Shown: positions 49,243 through 63,679 of the stretch, piece by piece
How positions within the stretch are numbered: position 1 is the stretch's first letter
How the letters are laid out: each line of letters starts with the position of its first letter
NCBI GenBank assembly: GCA_963573385.1
Contig: CAUYLG010065930.1
Coordinates: 91,901 to 155,900, forward strand
DNA: 64,000 nucleotides
Direction of reading: 5' to 3'
From: Cacajao melanocephalus
Lineage: Eukaryota; Chordata; Mammalia; Primates; Pitheciidae
Program-made: the position numbers and the translations under genes
The notes under the pieces: generated by a model
The model's database searches: none
What the model was told of the DNA's origin: nothing
What the model saw: only the letters and a program-made list of their open reading frames with translations

Positions 49243-49289
49243 AAAATAATAATATGAGGGCTGGGAAGTCCATATGTGTAAATTTAATA

Positions 49290-50790
49290 GCTACTTTCAC
49301 TTGTCAGTCAATTGAGGGTAACTTTATGATTGTGGGAGTCTTGTTTGCAGAATTAGGACGTCTAAGCAGACCAAGAAGTACCAGTTGGTAGCTAGAGTGA
49401 AACATGAATGTCAGAAGTACCTTAACAGTTGCAAAGGAAGTACCTGTCCTTTGCAAGCTTTGGAAAAGAGAGGAAATGCTCACTGTCAGTCTGTAGCACG
49501 CCCTGGTGGTAACCCAAAGAGTAAGTCTGCCAAGTCAGAAGGCTGAAAGTCAACCTAAAAAGGTTAATAAGAACCGGTTCTTTTATAGAATGTGGCTTCA
49601 TTTGCAAAGCCTTTCACTGATAGGTGCCTTTCAGTGTTAAGAGCCAAGCCCCTTAATCCTGACTTCCTGAAGCTCCCTGGGAGAGCTGCAAATGAAGAAT
49701 TAAAAACTCAAAGCTGCACAGGGGCTTCCTGGAAGGCTCTTTTATACAACTGATTATGATGTTCTTCTGGATAATTTATGTGTTTCAAGTGCATAATTAA
49801 TGGAATTATTATTCATAATTAAGAAGTGCCCAGAGAGCAAAGAACACAGTGTTCTGACTGATCAGTAGCTTTTCTGGCTTCGCACTAATAATGCTCAGAA
49901 AAAGAAAAGGCTCTGGCATTTTCCTTTTATGGTAATTAGAAATGTTAGTTCTAAACAGCAATTTAGTGCTGTGGGCAGTGTGTATTCTGTGGATTATGGT
50001 CACCTTGAAGCGCCATTCCTCATGGCATCCCTTGCAGAGTACACAGAGAAAGTCAGTCAGGTATCATTGCTTAAAAAACTAGGGCCTTTCTAGTAGGAGC
50101 CTTTGCAAATGATATCTGCCTCTTCTCTTGCTCCTCCTCATGGTGTAATCACCTGTGCTGCTGGTCCCTTAAGGCAACACACGATGTTGGAGGAACTGAG
50201 TTCTATTAGCTACTGACTTGGCCTCTAATGAAATGTTTTATAAGGCCCATCAGCTAAATTTTCATGGCACAGCCTCTCTTCTTGTAGTGGTGGGGGAAAT
50301 GTCTTAGCAACCTTTTTGAGTTTTTCTGTCATTATTTCGCTTTATTTGCTACAGCTAAGCACAACACTGTCATGCTCACCAGCACAGAGTGTTGCAACTA
50401 CAATATGCTCTAGAAAGACCCCAGTCAGAGTGATGACTATTTGTAGAGGCAGTTGCCTCTCCAGCCTAGTTGGTTTGGTGGTGGTGGTGGTTTGCAGAAT
50501 AGAGCAATCAAAAAGGCTGGGCTTCCCTGTACAAGCGTTCAAATAAGTTACACTGAAATGAGAGAAAGGCAGGTAACAAGCCACAAACACAACTTGCAGT
50601 TTGCTTCTCCATTTGTGTGTGTATGCTGGATTTTCAAAACACGGTGTGATCTGGGTGCTGGGTAAGATATTTGAGTTTTTTGTGAATCTGGGAGCAGGAA
50701 AGCGCCCATTGTAAAATAACTCCACAGAGAATTTTAAGAGCACAAGTGTTGTTTTATGGTGTCAAAACTGAACATTCCCCAATGCTAATA
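49290..50790. promoter_or_regulatory. Repeat-free block, candidate conserved non-coding element
   Basis: About 1.5 kb with no repeat I can identify, lying in a window where most sequence is repeat-derived. It contains an AT-rich cluster with two identical 9-mers CATAATTAA (49792-49800 and 49814-49822), 22 bp apart, which are homeodomain-type TAATTA sites, plus further TAATTA/TTATGG-like motifs nearby. No coding frame has support; the 133-codon minus-strand frame (50342-50743) contains Thr/Ser-rich low-complexity segments and no recognisable domain. A regulatory role is inference. Confidence 0.35.
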
Positions 50791-50849
50791 TATTGTCAAG
50801 CAACTTTTTGATGAGAATCAGGATTGCTTCACCTATCTCTGGGCCACAC

Positions 50850-53752
<2,903 letters not shown>

Positions 53753-54100
53753 AAGGTGAAGACATTGGAAAGTATTTTATCTATGGTTTGTCTTTTAGTC
53801 ATGACTTTTTGTGATTTTATTATTTGTCATTTGCCACCAGTGTTGCTGTTGTTTAGCAATTCTATCATGTAGTCACCCTGCTGTGTTCAAAGGCAACATT
53901 ATGGATTACTTTCTTAAGAGAGATTTTTAGCTTTTTTTTTTTTTTTCCATTCGATGAGAATAATGGAAATCTTGAACTGACTGATGATGCCATGTCTTAT
54001 TTTTAAATGCAAAGCAGCTGGGTACATTATTTAGTGTAATAGGACTATGACCAGCATTATTTAAAAAGTATAATGTGTCCCTTAAAAAAAAAAACAAAAT
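53753..54100. other. AT-rich unassigned sequence
   Basis: Contains a poly-T run (53931-53946) and an A-run (54083-54093). No gene seen. Confidence 0.45.
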
Positions 54101-54104
54101 GACA

Positions 54105-54305
54105 GCTAGATGAAGGAATAAGTTCTAGGGTTCTATAGCACTAAAGGATGACAATAATAGTTTAAACAATAATGTATTACATAGTTTCAAATAGCTAGAA
54201 GGAGGACACTGAACACTCCAAACACAAAGAAATCATACATGCTTGAGATAATAGATATGCCAGTTACCCTGATCTGATCACCCTGATTATAAAACAATAA
54301 TAAAT
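54105..54305 (+). mobile_element. L1 (L1M/L1PB) 3'UTR fragment
   Basis: 'gacaataatagtttaaacaa', 'caaatagctagaaggagga', 'cacaaagaaatcatacatgc' and 'cagttaccctgatctgatca' follow the older L1 3'UTR in sense order. Confidence 0.8.
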
Positions 54306-54364
54306 AACAAAAAATAAAAATATGTCTCTACTTGATTTAAAATTCCTTGAGGGCAAACCCTCTT

Positions 54365-54710
54365 TTTTCTTTTTTAATCATTTTTTAAAAATTTCAATAG
54401 CTTTTGGGGCACAAGTGGTTTTGGTTGCATGTATGAATTCTATACTAGTGAATTCTAAGATTTAGTACTCAAGCAGTGTACACTGTACCCAATGTATAGT
54501 CTTTTATCCCTTGCCCCCTCCCAACCTCCCCCACCAAGTCTCCAAAGTCCCTTATGTCACTTGTTATGTCTTGGGTTCTCATAGCTTAGCTTCCACTTAT
54601 AAATGAGAACATGGAGTATTTTGTTTTTCATTCCTGAGTTACTTTAACTCCCTATATATATATATAGTATTATATATATGCACATTATATATATAAAATG
54701 TAATATATAT

Positions 54711-54769
<59 letters not shown>

Positions 54770-56095
54770 CATGGAATACTATATCTCACATTTTCTTTAT
54801 CCACTCGTTGGTCAATGGGTACCTAGGTTGGTTCCATATCTTTGCAATTGCAAATTGTGCTGCTATAAACATGAGTGTGCATGTGTATTTTTTTATATAA
54901 TGACTTCTTTTCCTTTGGGTATATACTAAGTAGTGGGATTGCTGGGTTGAATGGTAGATCTACTTTTAATTTTTTAAGTAATCTCCCTACTGTTGGCCAG
55001 AGAGGTTGTACTAATTTATATTCCTATCAGCAGCATAAAAGGTTTGCTTTCACCACATCCACATCATCAACTATTGTTTTTAGACTTTTAATTATGGCCA
55101 TCCTGGCAGGAGTAAGGTGGTATTTCATTGTGGTTTTAATTTGCATTTCTCTGATGATTAGTAATGTTGATTATTTTTCCATATGTTTGTTGGCCATTTC
55201 TAATTGTATATCTTCTTTTGAGAAACATCCATTTATGTCATTTACCCACTTTTTGATGGGACTCTTTTTTCTTGCTGATTTCTTTGAGTTCCTTGTAGAT
55301 TTTGGATACTACTCCTTTGTTAGATGTGTAGTTTGCAAATATTTTCTCCCATTCTGTAAGTTGTCTGTTTATTCTGATTATTATTTCTTTCGTTGTGCAG
55401 AAGCTTTTTCACTTATTCAGGTCCCATTTACTTAGTTTTATTTTTGTTGCATTTGCTTTTGAGGTTTTATTCATGAATTCTTTGGCTAGGCCAATGTCTA
55501 GAAGAGTTTTTCCAAGGTTATCTTCTAGAGTTTTTATGGTTTCAGGTCTTAGATTTAGGTCACTGATCCATCTTGAGTTGATTTTTGTGTAAAGTGAGAG
55601 ATAGGGGTCCAGTTTTGCTCTTCTACATGTGACTTGCCAGTTTTACCAGCAGAATTTATTGAATACAGTGTCCTTTCCCCAGTTTGTGTTTTTGTATGGT
55701 TTACCAAAGACCAGTTGGGTGTAAGTATTTGGGTTTATTTCTGGGTTCTCAATTCTGTTCCATTCGTCTAAATGTCTATTTTTATATCATTGCCATGTTG
55801 TTTTGTAACTATATCCTCGTAGTATAATTTGAAGTCCAGTAATGTGATGCTTCCAGATTTGTTCTTCTTGTGATTTTTTCTTTTTGCTTAGGATTGCTTT
55901 GGCTATTTGGGCTCTATTTTGGTTCCATGTTAATTTTAGAATTGTTTTTTTCTAGTTCTGTGAAAAATAATTTTGGTATTTTGATGAGAATTGCATTGAA
56001 TCTCTAGATTGCTTTGGGAAGTATCATGATTTTCACATTATGAATACTTCCCATACATGAGCATGGGATGTGTTTCCTTTGTTTGTGTCATTTAT
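54365..56095 (-). mobile_element. 5'-truncated L1 (L1PB/L1PA-old), antisense
   Basis: Plus strand shows the reverse of the L1 3'UTR ('tagcttttggggcacaagtg', 'tcttttatcccttgccccct'), a microsatellite, then the reverse of the ORF2 3' half ('tgggattgctgggttgaatg', 'ttgagttgatttttgtg', 'gtgatgcttccagatttg') up to about 56095. The longest open frame in the window (54875-55435, 186 codons, plus) is the antisense shadow of ORF2. Confidence 0.92.
54650..54772. repeat. (TA)n/(CA)n microsatellite in L1
   Basis: TATATA runs, then CACACA, CATACATA and CACACA runs, grown in the reverse of the L1 3'UTR/ORF2 junction. Confidence 0.95.
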
Positions 56096-59000
56096 GGTTA
56101 CTTAATAAAAATATATTGTAATTATCATTTTAATTAAAACTTAAAAAACAAAACATAAAATAGATTAGGGAAACAATCAATTAAAAAGTATACTATTTTC
56201 TTATATTACATAAGAAAACATATCAAGAAACAATCATACCTGCTACAGAATGGCAATGAAGAGAACAAATCTTTTCCATTGCTACATTACACTTCAGCCT
56301 TCAAAAATTTTCCTTTAAACTGTCTTCAAAATAAGTTAGCATCAGGCCTCATAAGGTAGAAATGAGGCCAATGTAGTTCTCTAGATTTTCAATATAGTAG
56401 CATGGGGTGGATATCTTTTGCTAGGTTTTCCTAATTTTCCTGAAGACCTACTGACCCCATTTTGTTCTTTCCCCTAAAAGACCTGGAAGAGTTAACACTT
56501 AGGATGCTTTTTATTGTTCAAAAATGAACATATGAACTCCTAAGTAAAATTAGTTTTAAAAAGGCTACGAAGAATCAGATGGTAAATGTTAAAGAAATTA
56601 AAATCCTTGCTGCAGTTTTCATTTCTGGTGATTCAATAAATATGTACTGTTTTCCATGTAGTTAAATAATGGTGATACTTCGAACCAAAATTACAGAAGA
56701 AATGTTATTACTAAAATTCCATTAAATATATAAATTCTGTAGAGAAATGGCTATGGAAAACTCTAATGAGAGTTGATAAAGAGATCATTGTGAGTTAATA
56801 CTTTCTAAGTAGAAAATTACCCACCCCCGCAACCATTACTTCCACGCTTTGGTCCAAAATATCATTAATGAGAAGTAAAAGTTTCTATTTCATAATTAAG
56901 AAGAACTGAAACACTCTTACAAGACCTAATGAAACACATTTATAAATAATTGAAGTCAAGATATTTCTTAAGAGTAGGCCTAAATAAGAGCACAGTAGAA
57001 AAGAAAGACTGTACTTGAATGAGAGGGCCATGAGTTTTGAAAGACACTGGATAGGAATATCATAGACTCCAGCACATACAGCATTTATTTTTCTGTTCCA
57101 GAATTTTGTTTAGGATTGCCTGGCTACCAAGAGAAGCTGAAGATATTTCTCAGGTTGATAAAATAAACTGTGACAGAATTTCCCATGAAATTTTCCCCTC
57201 AAAACATCAACCCTAATGTAGAAGACTTGTGGTTCATCAGGGGCAATGATGAATGGTGGAAAGAGGTATGACTTAACACCTAAGGAAACAAAACATTGGG
57301 AAGGTTGTCTTCCCTATTTCTGTAACACAAATCTATATTTCTTTCTTTTTTCTTGACTCATCCCCTTTTTCTGACCATGCAGCTCCCAACTATTCAAGGG
57401 AAACTATTCAAAGGTTATATCAAGGTTTTAAAAATGTTAGCTGGCAAAAATCCTGTCTTTTTTTGAGTTTGCTGATGAATTAGGTGAAGCAATAACTCAA
57501 AGAGTACGGATACAAGAGTCAAGAAATTGAATAAAATATTTCTTAAAATATGTGAGCTCACCCACGTAAACATACATCGCATGTAATAAGATGTGGAGTC
57601 CTTCCTGCTAGCAGTCCAAAGCAGGTAAAATCTCTTCCTTTCAAATATCTTTTAAGGTGAATGCTCATTTTGTGAGATCTTTTTCCTTAAAAGGCATAAT
57701 TCATGTTTACTAAGAAAATTCACCAGGAAAAGTTATATATGATTACCTTTAGGCCAGATGGCCTAGAGGGATGTTCCTTCCATCCCTTGAGGCTTAAAAA
57801 ATACCTCAATGACAGTATGTGTTGTGGGGGCCCCCAAAAGGCAGAATCTGAGTCAAGCATTTTCTTTGGACTTTATTCCCTGTTAACTCATTAGGGGATA
57901 GGGAAGTAAGACAAGGAAGGGAGGAAGCCATAAATATTACATTATAAGGTAATTTCTACTTCAAGCAATTGGAGCTGAGCCCTGTTAGGGACCTATGACC
58001 TGCCCATCATTGATTGAAAACTGCTTTTTGAGGTACTCACTCTCTTGGGCACTTTGTCCGGTACACTGCAGAGACTGAGCTAGCTCCAAACAAAGCCTTC
58101 AGGCAGAGAGTAGCAAGTGCTTGCAATAAGCTACCTTTAGTGTGCTGAGGTGAATGTTAAGGGTAGAGGGGCATGGCACTAACAGCATCAGTTAAGGGTC
58201 CCAGACCATAGGTAGTTGAGAGCACAGAATTTCCATTTCTCATCTGGGACAATCCAGAGTGCCATGATAGGAATCTTTGAAAGCCTAGGTTCTTCTGCAA
58301 GGCCATTCAGCATGTCAGTTGGGTCTTCCTGTGGCAAATATCACATGGAATGGAGACGGAGGTCAAGTATTATCTTTTGCTGAATGCACTGACATTTCTA
58401 CACTGTAGGACAGGCACATGTCTATTTAGAAAATGTGCTACTTGTTAAGTTTCCCACTGACATCTCTTGATCTCACTGGGAATTTTCAGTTCATGGCAAT
58501 TTCTGAGCTGTGCACTTAATGCATAGTAGAAGGTTATTGCTCCATATTATGGTCCACTGCTTAACACAATCTGCCAACAGCCAGAAGAATGTTTTTCCTT
58601 CCCACCGAGTGTCTCAGATGAGATACTTTCTCAACATTATTGTTATTGTCTCTGTAAGCTGCTTTTCCATCAGAGTTAGAACTTTGGAGAAAATAGGTTT
58701 TAGCTTTTTTTTTTTTTTTTCAAAGAAATAGATCTCTGTGGTGATATGAACAAATTCAACTCAGATTAAATGCTTTGTTCTTGTGGCTGTAAATATGTTG
58801 CAGTATCTGTAAATTCATTTTCTGTGTAGTTTGAAGACTTATTTTTGGAACCACACACATTTTTACAATAGGTTTACTGATATTTCAGTTGCTCAAAACA
58901 TGAATTTAGTTTTAGAGTTGTTTTATGCATGAAGAACAGTTAATTATTATGCCATGACAGGAGCACTAATCCTCCTGTATCATTTGCGAATCTTACAGAA

Positions 59001-59195
59001 GGCTAAACTCTGGTGATAATTTTTGCTTATTTGTGTAATTTTAAGACTTTTTAATTGTGTCACTAAGTATTGCCTACAAAAATAAAATATCTCCCACTGT
59101 TCACTTCCTGCTTGGATTTCCTAAGAATAAGGATATTTCATTGCACAACTATAGGCAGTTTATCAACTTCATATAAGAAAACTGACACATAAAAA
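56096..59195. other. Repeat-poor intergenic sequence
   Basis: About 3.1 kb with no firm repeat or gene. Small features: an 8-bp perfect stem 'ggcctcat...atgaggcc' at 56346-56370, and a poly-T run (58706-58721). 57950-58500 may be an old LTR but I cannot place it. Confidence 0.4.
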
Positions 59196-59204
59196 TATCA
59201 AATA

Positions 59205-59325
59205 AATTGTTCAAGGTTACAAAGTTTCTCAACTGTAAAAAGGGAATGATAGTAAAACCTTATAAGTCTGTTAAAAACTTCAATGAGTTAATATTTATGA
59301 AGCACTGTAGACTAAGACCTCTATA
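59205..59325 (+). mobile_element. MIR fragment
   Basis: 'ttcaaggttacaaagtttct', 'caactgtaaaaagggaatga' and 'aatgagttaatatttatgaa' follow the MIR core-to-3' order. Confidence 0.6.
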
Positions 59326-59848
59326 ATTTTTTATTTAATGACAAATTTCTAACTGGAACAGATTTATTTTCCTTCCTTCCTTCCTTTTTTGTTTTTTCTC
59401 CTCATACTCATTAGAAACAAAATAACTACCAATTCTTCCACAAAAATCTTGTTTAAGTTAAATAACATTCAATTTCATATAAGTTGTATGCTTTGTGACA
59501 TCATTAAAGCCTTTCTTGACTACAATCTTGAGGTATTGGGTGATGTGTTAAATGGAATTGTCAATATTGCCCTTATCCGTGTAGCAAGTTTTATGAACTG
59601 GAGCTTTCTAGACTATATTTTCTACCTTTAAATGCAGCCAGGTGCTTTAATGTAAAGATCACTAGTAGATGACCTTAAGCTAGAACCATTCGGTTATTAC
59701 TTAGCTTTGGACATCAAAAATTCCCTCTTCCTATTAATTTCTTCAAATCTTTAAGAACTCTGCAAAATAACAAGTGAACTGATAAATTCATAAAGATCCC
59801 TTTTATTTCTATTATTCTAGGATTAATGTACCTGTTAAGTTTTTGTGT
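59326..59848. other. Unassigned, with a short CCTT run
   Basis: A (CCTT)n run lies at 59371-59386; nothing else recognised. Confidence 0.45.
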
Positions 59849-60172
59849 TTGGTTTGTGTTATAGATTGCACTCCCACTTGAGTCAAATGACTTAGATCTA
59901 ATAATGCTAGAGATATCTGGTATGTGAATAATTCTGTGTGGCATCTCTGGCAAAACTCAATAGGAGAGTTGCAGAACAGACCCCTGGAGCTCTGAGAATA
60001 AGATGTCTTCTACACAATGAAGATCTATTCTTATTTTTAAAAAAATAAATAAAAATAAAATGGCTCCTGGCATGGCTACTGAACCCTTATAAATACTGAG
60101 CAACTTGATGCCAGGTGGCTAAGGGATCAGAGATACTGACAATAAACCAAATGCTATCAAGTCCATGGAGTT
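59849..60172 (+). repeat. Long inverted repeat, left arm
   Basis: About 324 bp that reappear as reverse complement at 60600-60924. By eye roughly 30-35 differences, about 90% identity. Shared blocks include 'gagtcaaatgacttagatct', 'ataaatactgagcaac' and an A-rich 'taaaaaaataaataaaaat'. I do not recognise the arm as a known repeat family. Confidence 0.9.
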
Positions 60173-60182
60173 ATAGTAGACT

Positions 60183-60520
60183 CTGTATTAGTCACCTCAG
60201 GATGCTATAACAAAATACCATAGACTTAAACAATATGGATTTATTTCTTACAGTTATAATGGATAGATAATCTAATAAAAAGGTCCCTACAAGGTAGGAT
60301 TCATTCTGATGCCTCTTCTCTTGGCTTTTGCTCATAAGACCTCCTTTTTGTTCACTTGGGGAGAGAGAGAAAGCTCTCTAGTGTTTCCATGGGGGTCCCA
60401 CCCTTATGACCTTATCTAACCCTAATTATCTCCCAAAGGCTTCACCTCCAAACATCACATTAAAGTGAGGGCTTCAACATAGGAATTTTGCAGGAACATA
60501 AGCATTCAGTACATAAAAAT
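60183..60520 (-). mobile_element. MLT1 LTR, antisense, in the loop of the inverted repeat
   Basis: 'tattagtcacctcaggatgc', 'ataacaaaataccatagac', 'cacccttatgaccttatcta', 'aattatctcccaaaggcttc', 'gagggcttcaacataggaat' in the reverse order of an MLT1 LTR. Confidence 0.9.
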
Positions 60521-60599
60521 CTTTTACATGATTTATTCTGGATCCAGCTTGTAAGCCTCTTCCCCTTCCTCCCCTTTTAAAATTCAGTTCAAATTTATG

Positions 60600-60924
60600 A
60601 CTCAATGGACTTGATAGCACTTGGTTTATTGTGAGTATCTCTGGTCTCTTAGGCACCTGGCATCAGGTTGCTCAGTATTTATTAGGGTTCAATAGCATGC
60701 CAGGAGCTGTTTTATTTTTATTTATTTTTTTAAAGAAAGAAGAATAGCTCTTCACTGTGTAGACCACAGCTTATTTTCAGAGCTCTAGGAGTCTGTTCTG
60801 TAACTTTCCTATTGGGCTTTGCCAGAGACTCCACACAGAAGTATTCACATACCAGACATCTCTAGCATTATCAGATCTAAGTCATTTGACTCAACTGGCA
60901 ATGAAACCTATAGCACAAACTAGA
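60600..60924 (-). repeat. Long inverted repeat, right arm
   Basis: Reverse complement of 59849-60172. The spacer between arms is about 427 bp and is mostly the MLT1 LTR. Homology stops near 60924, where 'tagcacaaacta' pairs with 'tggtttgtgtta' on the left. Confidence 0.9.
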
Positions 60925-60972
60925 CATATTAAAGAGCCCTCTCTCAAAATGAGCTAAACTCGAAGTAAATAC

Positions 60973-61027
60973 ATGAGTCATCAAACATATGGATAGCAGC
61001 ATTATGAGTCATCAAACACATGGATAG
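60973..61027. repeat. 24-bp direct repeat, 31-bp period
   Basis: 'atgagtcatcaaacatatgg' plus 'atag' at 60973-60996 recurs at 61004-61027 with one mismatch. Lies just outside the right arm. Confidence 0.95.
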
Positions 61028-61837
61028 GAAGAGTCTTCAAGTGCAGTATATGCACTAAATCCACAAGTGACATGTGGTCCTTTGTATTTAACATCTAGAG
61101 TGCACATAGTGTAGGATATGTCCATTTCACCTTCAGTTTTACTGACCCACTTATGGAACCTTTAGCTGTGGCAGATTAAACATCTTAGGTCTCAGAGGGG
61201 GAATAACCTGACAGGTGCACATTATGGAACTGAATTGGAAGGTACAACCATCACTTATGAATTTTGGACTCCTTATAGCAGTGAGAAAGTAAACAAAGTG
61301 TTACTAGATTGGGGGATGGAATATAATTTGATCATTATGAAAAGCAAGGATGTTATGACACAATGGGGGCAGAGGAGAGTGCATCTTTCAGCCAGAGATT
61401 CCACTGATCCATATATTGATGCTTCCTATCCAAGAGATTAGTATAAGTGAGCAATTCTTATAACACTAGGTCAACAGAGGCAAGACTAAATAGACTCCTA
61501 GGGAATGAAGTTCTAGTTCAAACTACCATTCAAAAAACCCATATGAAGTTAAATGTTTGTTTATGATGATGGAAATGAGAAGTTCTGGTAAAATAAAATA
61601 TGAAGAATAGCTATCACAACCTCAAGACCAGTAAAAGCAGCAGTTATAAAAATATTTAGAACTTTAGGAGATTTCAACTGGCAAAGATTGAATCGCCACC
61701 TTCAGTTTCAGAGTGCACGTAGAGTGGGAGAGTACAATTGGTTAACCCAGTTTATATACTCCCCTACATTCTTTTGTACCTATATGCCTCTCCATAACTA
61801 CTTAAAGATTTGCCCACCTTCTTAATGAAGAGCCTTG
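61028..61837. other. Possible MaLR internal remnant with a short frame
   Basis: The plus-strand frame at 61235-61441 (68 codons) contains a 'WGQRR...RDSTDPY' segment that reminds me of decayed retroelement gag-like frames, but I cannot confirm this. No other feature recognised. Confidence 0.25.
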
Positions 61838-61849
61838 TCAATCATTTTA

Positions 61850-62141
61850 TTTTAAGATGGAGTCTCACTCTGTCACCAGTCTGGAGTGTAGTAGCGCAAT
61901 ATTGGCTCACTGCAACCTTCTCCTCCAGGGTTCAAGTGAGTGATTCTCCTGCCTCAGCGTCCTGAGTACCGGGCACTACAGGCCCGCACCACCATGCCCA
62001 GCTAATGTTTGTATTTTTAGTAGAGATAGGGTTTCACCCTGTGGGCCAGGCTGGTCTTGAACTCCTGGCCTCAGGTGATCCACCTGCCTCGGTATCCCAA
62101 AGTGCTAGGATTACAGGTCTGAGCCACCGCTCCTGGCCTCC
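61850..62141 (-). mobile_element. AluS, antisense
   Basis: Full-length antisense Alu with a perfect 12-bp target-site duplication tcaatcatttta (61838-61849 and 62142-62153). The A-tail is reduced to a few bases. Confidence 0.95.
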
Positions 62142-62153
62142 TCAATCATTTTA

Positions 62154-63639
62154 ATGGACACATCTCCTAACACTACCAGCTCTCTCTGCTTCGAGGGTGA
62201 TACTGGGCTTCCACATGGTCTGAGAGCAGTAGTCATCACAGCTCAATGCCCAAGTCCTACAACCCACAGAAGCTATTGCAAACCGCACTCCTTCTTGGTG
62301 TAGATGATGTCCTGCATTATGGATGAGGGATTTTACTCTCCTAGTGGTTGCCTGGAGAAGCTAAGTAAAACAACCAATAGTTTTGGGGAGATAATGTTTT
62401 ATGTGTCAAGCTAGGACCAGTGTGATGCCATAAACAAGAAGCTTCTATTAGATAAATCACATTCACACATATTTTTCTGAGGTACAATGGCTCCATATAT
62501 CCTTTCAGGGAATGACCAATGTGATTAATTAAGGAGCTACCTTTTCTTATGATAAGCTTGATAATACTATTTTCTTACATTTACTTTACTTTCTTTCTTG
62601 TATTTTTCCCCCCAGTTCCTTCTCTCTCTCACCCCTTACTTTCCTGGGATTTCATACCTACCCACCTCAATTAAATATTAGAAGTTAAGGTTTGCTGCAA
62701 GGTTACTAGTACTAAGATAAAGATGTTTAATAATTTTGTGCATGTATGTCTTAGGTTGTCTATATGAGAGAATCCTGAGAAGATGAGGGAAATTTCTTGT
62801 CATGACGATGAACAGGAGGTCAATTATAAGAAAAATCACACAGGGAAATGAGATTATGTGAGATGCATGAAACAGAAGATGAAGAGAAATGTGAGCAGCA
62901 TGAAGGAGGGCAATTGCTCACCAAATTTAAGATTAAGCTTCCCTTGAGCTATTTCTAGAGGCAAGAAAGGGTAATGAATTTGGAATAATAAATGTAGAGT
63001 GTTGTTGACAGAAAGAGAACACATATAAACTTCCAGAAAAGAGCAGGCTGTGAAGAAGCTGTCTTCTTTCTTGCCTTCGTAATTTTTAATTGATTTTTAG
63101 AATTGCATGCAGATATTCATATGAAGACCAACACAAAATAGAAGCTTATGTGTGACCTTGGCTATTTACTTACAAAGTAAAGACTATAACGGAAGTCAAA
63201 GTATATTAAAGGTATTGTGCAGGTCTTGTGGTGCTGGCTAAGCTCTCTGAAGAGATTTTCTTTATAAATTTGTATTGGTCATGGTTTAGGGACAGTAATA
63301 GACAGACTAGATATCGTGACTTAGGGCCTAATCAAGCTAAAAAGTTCTCTGGGTCAGAGCATAAATACAAATGTCTATAACATATATCAGTGGTTGTGAA
63401 ACTTTAGTACATATCTGAATTATGGGCTTATTTTTATTTTTAATCTTTAAATTTATTAATTGATAAGGCATATTGAACATCTAGAGAGCCGGACAGTGTT
63501 CACACATTGAGCCTATGAAAATGAAGAATACTGTCTTTGGGGTAATTTTAGTCTGATAGCTACCAGTTATGAGACTTTACATGCATCATGACTTTCATTT
63601 TTCCTAACTTTTTTTCTTATTATATCTTTATTCTAAAAT
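62154..63639. other. Repeat-poor intergenic sequence
   Basis: About 1.5 kb with no gene. At 63386-63425 'cagtggttgtgaaactttag' resembles a MER5-type terminus, too short to call. Confidence 0.45.
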
Positions 63640-63679
63640 TTGTTTCTCAAATATTCAAAATGCAAATTTAAAAATATTT

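Noticed and set aside
49107..49391. Lys/Glu/Arg-rich 94-codon frame
   Set aside because: Translation of the GGAA purine tract.
54875..55435. Longest open frame in the window (186 codons, plus strand)
   Set aside because: It is the reverse of L1 ORF2; such hydrophobic antisense frames occur in many L1 copies.
57950..58500. Old LTR
   Set aside because: Texture suggests it, but no diagnostic blocks or ends could be identified.
60973..61027. Spaced direct repeats as a CRISPR-like array
   Set aside because: Only two copies, in a vertebrate genome; no array or cas genes.
63386..63430. MER5-type element
   Set aside because: Only a terminus-like stretch is visible; too short to support a call.
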